DNA of 64,000 nucleotides from BOG-1155 sp963717985. GTDB lineage: Bacteria > Desulfobacterota > Syntrophorhabdia > Syntrophorhabdales > WCHB1-27. Both the position numbers and the translations under genes were made by a program. Shown here piece by piece: positions 59,005 to 64,000 of this stretch. Location: positions 1 through 64,000 of the forward strand of contig CAVQYC010000005.1 in NCBI GenBank assembly GCA_963717985.1, in the 5' to 3' direction. Positions within the stretch are counted from its first letter, which is position 1. Every line of letters starts with the position of its first letter. The notes beneath the pieces were generated by a model. It was not told the DNA's origin and did not search any database. It saw only the letters and a list, made by a program, of their open reading frames with translations.

Positions 59005-60020
59005 AGAGAGCACTGTTATCCGTAAGCCTTATGGCCCTGGTCTGCCTCATATCGCCGGTCCTCGCCGACGAGACGTGCGGTCCGGCAGGGTGCGATGCCG
59101 CCAAGGCGGCGCCGGCCCCTCCCGTTCCGTCCGTCGTCCGGTCCGACTGGAAAAAGGCGGTCCTGCCCCAGGATGCTTCAAAACCTCCGGCAATAGCGAC
59201 CAAGCCTATGCAGCCTCCTGCGCAGCCGCAGGCCGTCCAGCCAGCGGCTAAGACACCCGCTCCCGGCATTGCTCCCAGGACCCTCGATTCGGGGTTCAGC
59301 GAGCAGGAGCTTCTGCCCGATCCCATGAGTCTGGCCCAGAAGGTACTACCGGAAATCACGACCCAGGTGCGCCTCTCCAACTCCGACATCAACCGGGTCA
59401 TATGCCCCGTGGATATAAAGGATGCGATCTACTCCGAGGAAAAGGGACTGGCGGTCAACCTCTCCGGGAAGAACGCTTATCTGAAGTTCCTCGTGGTGAA
59501 GAAAGACGGAAAGGAGATGTATTCCATGACCCCCTCCGAGCTCTATTTCGTCTGCGACGGCGCGGTCTACACGATGATCGCCATGCCCTCCCGCATACCC
59601 GCGCAGATTATTCAGCTCGTGCCCGGCAAGGCGGGAACGGCCAGGAAGAACATCGAGCTCTATGGAGAACTGCCCTTCGAAAGGAAGATCATCGCCATCG
59701 TGAAGAGGGTCTATACGAACGACGTGCCGGACAGCTTCACGAAGACCGCAATCAACAGGAAGATGGATATCTTCAAGGACCTGGAGGTCATCCTCCGCTC
59801 TACTTATGCCATTGAGGGCGAGGGCCTGCGCGTGAAGGAATTCGAGGTCCGCATCGCGCCGGTGAGTACTCTGGAGAGCATTTCTTTCAAGGAAAATGAC
59901 TTCCTCCGGACGGACGTTTCTCTCCACCCCGTAGCGGTAAGCGTGGAGTCGATGACATTGAAGAAAGGAGAAACGTCGCGCGTCTTCGTGGTAGAGCGGA
60001 ACGAGGGGGGACAGTCATGA
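59001..60020 (+). CDS. traK: TraK-like transfer protein (VirB9-like)
   Basis: 339 residues, signal peptide (SVSLMALVCLISPVLA), then a Pro-rich linker (~40-95) and a beta-rich domain: VRLSNSDINRVICPVDIKDAIYSEEKGLAVNLSGKNAYLKFLV is the TraK secretin-like start. It forms the outer-membrane core with TraB and TraV. Longer than F TraK because of the linker. Confidence 0.85.
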   Translation: MKRALLSVSLMALVCLISPVLADETCGPAGCDAAKAAPAPPVPSVVRSDWKKAVLPQDASKPPAIATKPMQPPAQPQAVQPAAKTPAPGIAPRTLDSGFSEQELLPDPMSLAQKVLPEITTQVRLSNSDINRVICPVDIKDAIYSEEKGLAVNLSGKNAYLKFLVVKKDGKEMYSMTPSELYFVCDGAVYTMIAMPSRIPAQIIQLVPGKAGTARKNIELYGELPFERKIIAIVKRVYTNDVPDSFTKTAINRKMDIFKDLEVILRSTYAIEGEGLRVKEFEVRIAPVSTLESISFKENDFLRTDVSLHPVAVSVESMTLKKGETSRVFVVERNEGGQS

Positions 60021-61267
60021 AAGAAAAACTCGTGAAAATCTGGGGGACCCTTCGCCCTGAGCAAAGGAAGAAAAGCATCATCGCAGGGGTGCTGGTCGTG
60101 CTGACGGTCGTCGCCTTCGGTATCTACAAGAGCACCCGCGGCAGCGCCCTGCCCCCCGCGCCTTCCACCAAGAGGGAGATCAACCTCGGCGCGGGGGACA
60201 GGGACGTGCTCGAGAAGTCCCTCTATAACGAGTCGACGAAGGTCATCGACGACATGAAGACCCAGATGGAGGACCTGCAGAAGCAGCTCAAGGCGGTCCA
60301 GGAGACAAAAGAGGCGCCGGCGCTGCCTCTCCCCGATTCCGGCTCGAAGAGCTTGGTCGGACCTATGGCGAAGGACAAGGTGCGTCTGAAGGCGCCGGAG
60401 CCGCCTCCCATGCCATCCCCTGCGGCGTCCGCGGTGCCTCTCCCTCCCGGCGTACCGCCGTCGCCGGTGCAACAGCCCGGAATGCGCGCGTCCGCCCCCG
60501 GCGTTCCCAAACCGGAGATCTACGGCGGCATCAAGGTCGTCTCCCAAGCCGAGAATGAATCCAGGAACGAAGCTAAAAAAAAAGACGGGATGAAGATATA
60601 TCTCCCCCCTTCCTTTATGGAGGGGACGCTGCTGTCGGGTATGTACGCGCCGGCGAATAGTGGGGGGAAAGGAGAACCCCTTCCCGGCCTCATACGGATC
60701 AAGAACCTCGCGATCCTGCCGAACTCGGTGAAGGCGGACCTCAAGGGATGCTTCGTCATCGTCGAGGCCCAGGGGTCCCTCTTCGACGAGCGCGCCCACG
60801 TCCGTCTCGACACCCTGTCGTGCCTCGCCAAGAACGGGGAATCCGTCATCGACCAGAGGGTCAAGGGATACGTGGTCGACGAGGACGGGTTCGTTGGCCT
60901 GAGGGGGACCGTGGTGTCGAAGATGGGCGCGGCCGTCGCCAGGAGCCTCTTCGCGGGGTTTGTCGCGGGCTTCGGCGACGCGGTCGCCCAGTCGACCACC
61001 ATTACCTCGATAAGCCCCCTCGGCACGACCCAGACGTTCAATACCGACGAGGCCGCGAAAGCCGGGGCGGGGAAAGGCCTCTCCCAGGCCGGACACGACC
61101 TGCAGAAGTTCCTGCTCGATCTCGGGAAACAGGCCATCCCCGCGATCGAGGTAGGGGCTATGAGGTCGGTGACGGTTGTCATCAGCGAAGGGGTGGACCT
61201 CGAAATAAAGGAGAAGAAGAACGGGTGCCTGAACGGAGACGCCGCGTGCGCGAGCCCAGTGTTCTGA
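60017..61267 (+). CDS. traB: TraB-like transfer protein (VirB10-like)
   Basis: 416 residues. Membrane helix at 20-38 (SIIAGVLVVLTVVAFGIYKS), a coiled coil (VIDDMKTQMEDLQKQLKAVQ), a Pro-rich stretch (about 127-160) and the VirB10 barrel: YLPPSFMEGTLLSGMYAPAN, then KADLKGCFVIVEAQGSLFDERAHVRLDTLSC and VVDEDGFVGLRGTVVSKMG. It spans both membranes. Translationally coupled to traK. Confidence 0.9.
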   Translation: MKEKLVKIWGTLRPEQRKKSIIAGVLVVLTVVAFGIYKSTRGSALPPAPSTKREINLGAGDRDVLEKSLYNESTKVIDDMKTQMEDLQKQLKAVQETKEAPALPLPDSGSKSLVGPMAKDKVRLKAPEPPPMPSPAASAVPLPPGVPPSPVQQPGMRASAPGVPKPEIYGGIKVVSQAENESRNEAKKKDGMKIYLPPSFMEGTLLSGMYAPANSGGKGEPLPGLIRIKNLAILPNSVKADLKGCFVIVEAQGSLFDERAHVRLDTLSCLAKNGESVIDQRVKGYVVDEDGFVGLRGTVVSKMGAAVARSLFAGFVAGFGDAVAQSTTITSISPLGTTQTFNTDEAAKAGAGKGLSQAGHDLQKFLLDLGKQAIPAIEVGAMRSVTVVISEGVDLEIKEKKNGCLNGDAACASPVF

Positions 61268-61290
61268 TCTACTCATAAACGGAGGAGACG

Positions 61291-61713
61291 ATGTATAGAT
61301 TAGTCCTTGCAGTTTTGTCGATAGCTCTTCTCACCGCATGCAATACGGTGGGGAACACGATCAACCCCTATAAGTCCAACTTCAACTGCCCCTATAAGGA
61401 ATCGGGCAGATGCATCAGCATGACCGGGGCTTACGACGAATCCCGAGCGGAGAAGATACAGCCCATGGACCAAGCGAAGGCGGCGCTCACCCCCACGAAC
61501 GGCGAGAAGGCCTACCAGGAGGGCGTCTACAAGAAGCTCGCCGGTCTCCTCGATGAGCCGAAAACCCCCCTCATCGCTCCCCCCAAGGTGATGCGCGTGC
61601 TGCTCCTCCCCTACAAGAACGACAGGGACCTCTACATGTACCGCTACGCCTATTTCGTGGTCGACGACTTCCGGTGGGTCCTCGACGGCAACCCCGCAGT
61701 GGAGGGACGGTAA
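61291..61713 (+). CDS. traV: TraV-like outer-membrane lipoprotein
   Basis: 140 residues with lipobox LLTAC (Cys16) and the TraV pattern SNFNCPYKESGRCISMTGAYDES with two Cys, then APPKVMRVLLLPYKNDRDLYMYRYAYFVVDDFRWVLDG. VirB7-like component of the outer ring. GGAGGAG before the ATG. Confidence 0.88.
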   Translation: MYRLVLAVLSIALLTACNTVGNTINPYKSNFNCPYKESGRCISMTGAYDESRAEKIQPMDQAKAALTPTNGEKAYQEGVYKKLAGLLDEPKTPLIAPPKVMRVLLLPYKNDRDLYMYRYAYFVVDDFRWVLDGNPAVEGR

Positions 61714-61714
61714 G

Positions 61715-64000
61715 ATGGCGCTTACGAGCAATCTTCTCAAAAGGGTTTTCGGCGTCGAGGGACTTACCTTCCAGGACCTGAAGGACGAGACCTACCGGAA
61801 GCGGTTCTCCCACTACCTCCCCTGGGTCACCTACGACCCGGAAAGCAAGGTATACGGGTGCTCTGACGACTCCGTGGGGTTCATCTTCGAGTGCTCGCCC
61901 TTAGCCTTTGCGGGGGAGCAGGCCATGGAGACCCTGGAAGGCCTCGTGCGCCTCAACGTACCCTCCGGGTCCGTCATTCAATTCACCCTTCTCGCGGACC
62001 CCTATATCGAGCCCTATCTGAGTGCGTACAAGGCCCTGAAGACCCGGGACTCCGACCTCACAAGAACCTCGGCCGAGCGGTTCACGCAGTTCCTCGCGGA
62101 AGGCCGGGAAGGGCTCGGCAAGCTCAACGGCATCCCGGTACGCGACTTCCGGCTGGTGGTGTCGGCGAAGCTGCCTTCGGGGGGCTCGGACGTCGACCTG
62201 AACGACACGAGGAACACGATCTTCGAGATCCTGAGCGGAGCGAACCTCTTCCCCTCCCCCATGGCAGCCGAGGACCTCATCCGGTGGATGCGCCGCCTCT
62301 TCAACGGGGAGGACTACGGGGAAGAACCCTGCCGCTATGACGACTCCCGGCCGATCGGGGAGCAGATCATCTTCGCGGAGACTCAAGTCGTGAAGTCCAT
62401 GAAGGAGATGTGGATAGGAGGCCGGTGTTTTCGCTGCGCCACGCCCAAGGAAGTGCCGCCTGAGGTGAACGCGGTCCAGTCGAACCAGATCTTCGGGGGC
62501 GTATGGGGCATCCAGCAGGACGTGAACCAGTACCGGACCCCGTTTCTTTACACGCTCAACATCGTATACTCCGATCTCAGGGCCTGGCTCCACACGAAGT
62601 GCAACGCCATGCTTCAGCAGAAAGGGGTCGGGTCGTTCGCCCGCCAGCACGAGGCAAGAAAGGACGAGCACATGTGGGCCGCGGGCGAGCTGGAAGCGGG
62701 GAAGCGGTTCGTGAAGGTCATGCCCATCCTCTGGGTCTACGGGGCAAGCAGGGACGCCGTGAGCGAATCCCTGGTCAGGGCGAAGAGACTCTGGGAGGAC
62801 TGCGGCTACCGGATGCAGGAAGACCGGGGGATACTGCCCATCATGTTCATCTCGTCGCTGCCCCTGGGTCTTTACAACGCCGGCAAGAACGTGGACAACT
62901 TAGAGAGGAGCTTCGTCGCGCCGGCGGACACGGTGGCGGTCCTTCTTCCCGTGCAGGCCGACTTCGCCGGAGGGGGAGCGCCGTACCTCCTGCTCGCCGG
63001 GAGAAAAGGACAGCTCTGCACGCTCGACCTGTTCGACCCCCACGTGAACAACCACAACGCCTTCGTCGCCGCTTCCACCGGCTCGGGCAAGTCCTTTTTC
63101 GTGAACTGCCTGACGTACAACTATTTCGGGGCAGGGGCGAAGATAAGGATCATCGATATAGGAGACAGCTACAAGAAGATGACCCGCGTGTGCGACGCCC
63201 GCTATCTGGACTTCACGGACGGCATGTCCATCAACCCCTTCACGCACATCGTCGATCCCCAGTTCGACCTTCCCGTCATCGCCCAGGTGGCCGCCCAGAT
63301 GTGCTACTCCACTTCAGAGAAGCCCGCGCCGACCGAGATAGAGATGCGTCTCTTAATGGACGCCGTGACCTGGGCTCACAGGACCTACGAGGAGGATGCC
63401 GAGTACCACCACGTCTATGAGTTCCTCAGGACCTATCCGGCCAAAGTGGGCGCGCCCTCGGGGAACGCGACGTTCACGACCGAGCTGGAGATCACCGCTC
63501 ACCGGCTCGCTTTCGCCATGGCGGAGTTCTCCCGGGACGGCCGGTACGGCGAATACTTTAACGGCCCCTCCCGGTTCAACATCCACGATGACGAATTCGT
63601 CGTGTTGGAGCTGGGCCATCTGGAGCAACAAAAGCAGCTCTTCAACGTGGCGGTGCTCCAGGTGATCAACGCGGTCACGAGCGACTTTTACCGCTCCCGG
63701 AAGGACGAGAAGAAACTCGTCGCCTTTGACGAAGGCTGGCAGCTCATCCGGGACAACGCGATACTCGGTAAGATCATCGAGGACGGCTACCGGAAGGCCC
63801 GGAAGCACTCGGGGAGCTTCAACGTCATCACCCAGTCGGCGACGGACCTCTCCCTGTTCGGAAGGGTCGGGAAGGTGATAGATGCGAATTCTGCCTTCAA
63901 GTTCTTCCTCCAGGCGGACGACATAGAGAAGGTCATGAGGGACGGCGTGCTCGAATACGGCGAGTTCGAGGCGGCCCTCCTCAAATCGGTGAGGCGGAAC
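61715..64000 (+). CDS. traC: TraC-like (VirB4-type) secretion ATPase, 3' end beyond the window
   Basis: 762 codons are present and the frame is open at the window edge. The N-terminal TraC domain includes FSHYLPWVTYDPESKVYGC and an extended middle (FFLYTLNIVYSDLRAWLHTKCN). The ATPase domain has Walker A AASTGSGKSFFVN (K459), RIIDIGDSYKKM and Walker B LVAFDEGWQL (D672, E673). It powers pilus and channel assembly. ATG one base after the traV stop. Confidence 0.93.
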   Translation, partial: MALTSNLLKRVFGVEGLTFQDLKDETYRKRFSHYLPWVTYDPESKVYGCSDDSVGFIFECSPLAFAGEQAMETLEGLVRLNVPSGSVIQFTLLADPYIEPYLSAYKALKTRDSDLTRTSAERFTQFLAEGREGLGKLNGIPVRDFRLVVSAKLPSGGSDVDLNDTRNTIFEILSGANLFPSPMAAEDLIRWMRRLFNGEDYGEEPCRYDDSRPIGEQIIFAETQVVKSMKEMWIGGRCFRCATPKEVPPEVNAVQSNQIFGGVWGIQQDVNQYRTPFLYTLNIVYSDLRAWLHTKCNAMLQQKGVGSFARQHEARKDEHMWAAGELEAGKRFVKVMPILWVYGASRDAVSESLVRAKRLWEDCGYRMQEDRGILPIMFISSLPLGLYNAGKNVDNLERSFVAPADTVAVLLPVQADFAGGGAPYLLLAGRKGQLCTLDLFDPHVNNHNAFVAASTGSGKSFFVNCLTYNYFGAGAKIRIIDIGDSYKKMTRVCDARYLDFTDGMSINPFTHIVDPQFDLPVIAQVAAQMCYSTSEKPAPTEIEMRLLMDAVTWAHRTYEEDAEYHHVYEFLRTYPAKVGAPSGNATFTTELEITAHRLAFAMAEFSRDGRYGEYFNGPSRFNIHDDEFVVLELGHLEQQKQLFNVAVLQVINAVTSDFYRSRKDEKKLVAFDEGWQLIRDNAILGKIIEDGYRKARKHSGSFNVITQSATDLSLFGRVGKVIDANSAFKFFLQADDIEKVMRDGVLEYGEFEAALLKSVRRN

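Noticed and set aside
59804..61276. 490-codon minus-strand frame opposite traB
   Set aside because: Antisense shadow of traB and traK; no motif and no start signal.
62503..63420. Long plus-strand frame inside traC
   Set aside because: Arg/Gly-rich shadow of a high-GC coding sequence; traC in its own frame has all expected motifs.
1..64000. tRNA or rRNA genes and tRNA-derived attachment sites
   Set aside because: I found no cloverleaf-like sequence with a GTTCGA-type T arm outside coding regions; the element's att sites are not visible in this window.

Overview
The window reads as one large conjugative mobile element (an integrative conjugative element or plasmid) carrying a catabolic cargo, interrupted by several smaller transposable elements. 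The host is probably an anaerobic, Gram-negative, aromatic- or acid-degrading bacterium of the Desulfobacterota/Deltaproteobacteria type. That is an inference from the TRAP/acyl-CoA/molybdenum-hydroxylase cargo, the F-type conjugation genes and the gene style; no rRNA or other taxonomic marker is present.

Layout. 1-9.4 kb: a frameshifted DUF1156 DNA methylase, a DUF499 ATPase with an N-terminal HEPN domain, a convergent zinc-ribbon/HEPN protein, an ERCC4-type nuclease and a membrane PH-domain protein. This looks like a decayed or atypical defence module. 9.5-14.3 kb: a PRTRC cluster (E, C, F, B, A, ThiF), that is a ubiquitin-like modifier, E2-like, JAB peptidase and E1-like set, without the usual PRTRC ParB. 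14.4-27.2 kb: catabolic cargo, with a nitroreductase, a TetR regulator and, divergent from it, a three-subunit molybdenum hydroxylase, acyl-CoA synthetase, MoaD-like protein, acyl-CoA dehydrogenase, a TRAP transporter and an SMP-30-type lactonase. 27.4-34.2 kb: a resolvase remnant, a gene split by an IS200-like element, a GHKL ATPase, a lytic transglycosylase, a membrane protein, an HU protein and an IS1182-type element.

34.2-44.0 kb: a 9.8-kb Mu-like transposable element bounded by matching 20-bp inverted ends. It has repressor, Cro-like, MuA, MuB, GemA, RadC-like, sigma-70-like and Mor genes but no recognisable head, tail or lysis genes. 44.1-52.5 kb: backbone functions of the conjugative element, namely SbcD/SbcC, a recombination-directionality-factor-like protein (apparently frameshifted), a second sigma-like protein, and a ParB-like protein preceded by a 59-bp repeat array. 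52.6-64 kb: a PIN/AbrB toxin-antitoxin pair, a TraD-type coupling ATPase, a NusA-like KH protein with a 70-bp internal tandem duplication, and an F-type secretion operon (OmpA-like, DsbC-like, pilin, TraL, TraE, TraK, TraB, TraV, TraC, the last cut by the window edge).

A bipartite sequence motif (AGTAATA, exactly 13 bases, then CAGT-T-TT-ATTAGG and a CCGAA block) occurs divergently upstream of the PRTRC operon and its neighbour and again upstream of a short ORF at 32.1 kb; its downstream half also occurs upstream of sbcD. It ties the two halves of the element into one candidate regulon and supports the view that the cargo, the insertion sequences and the Mu-like element are later insertions.
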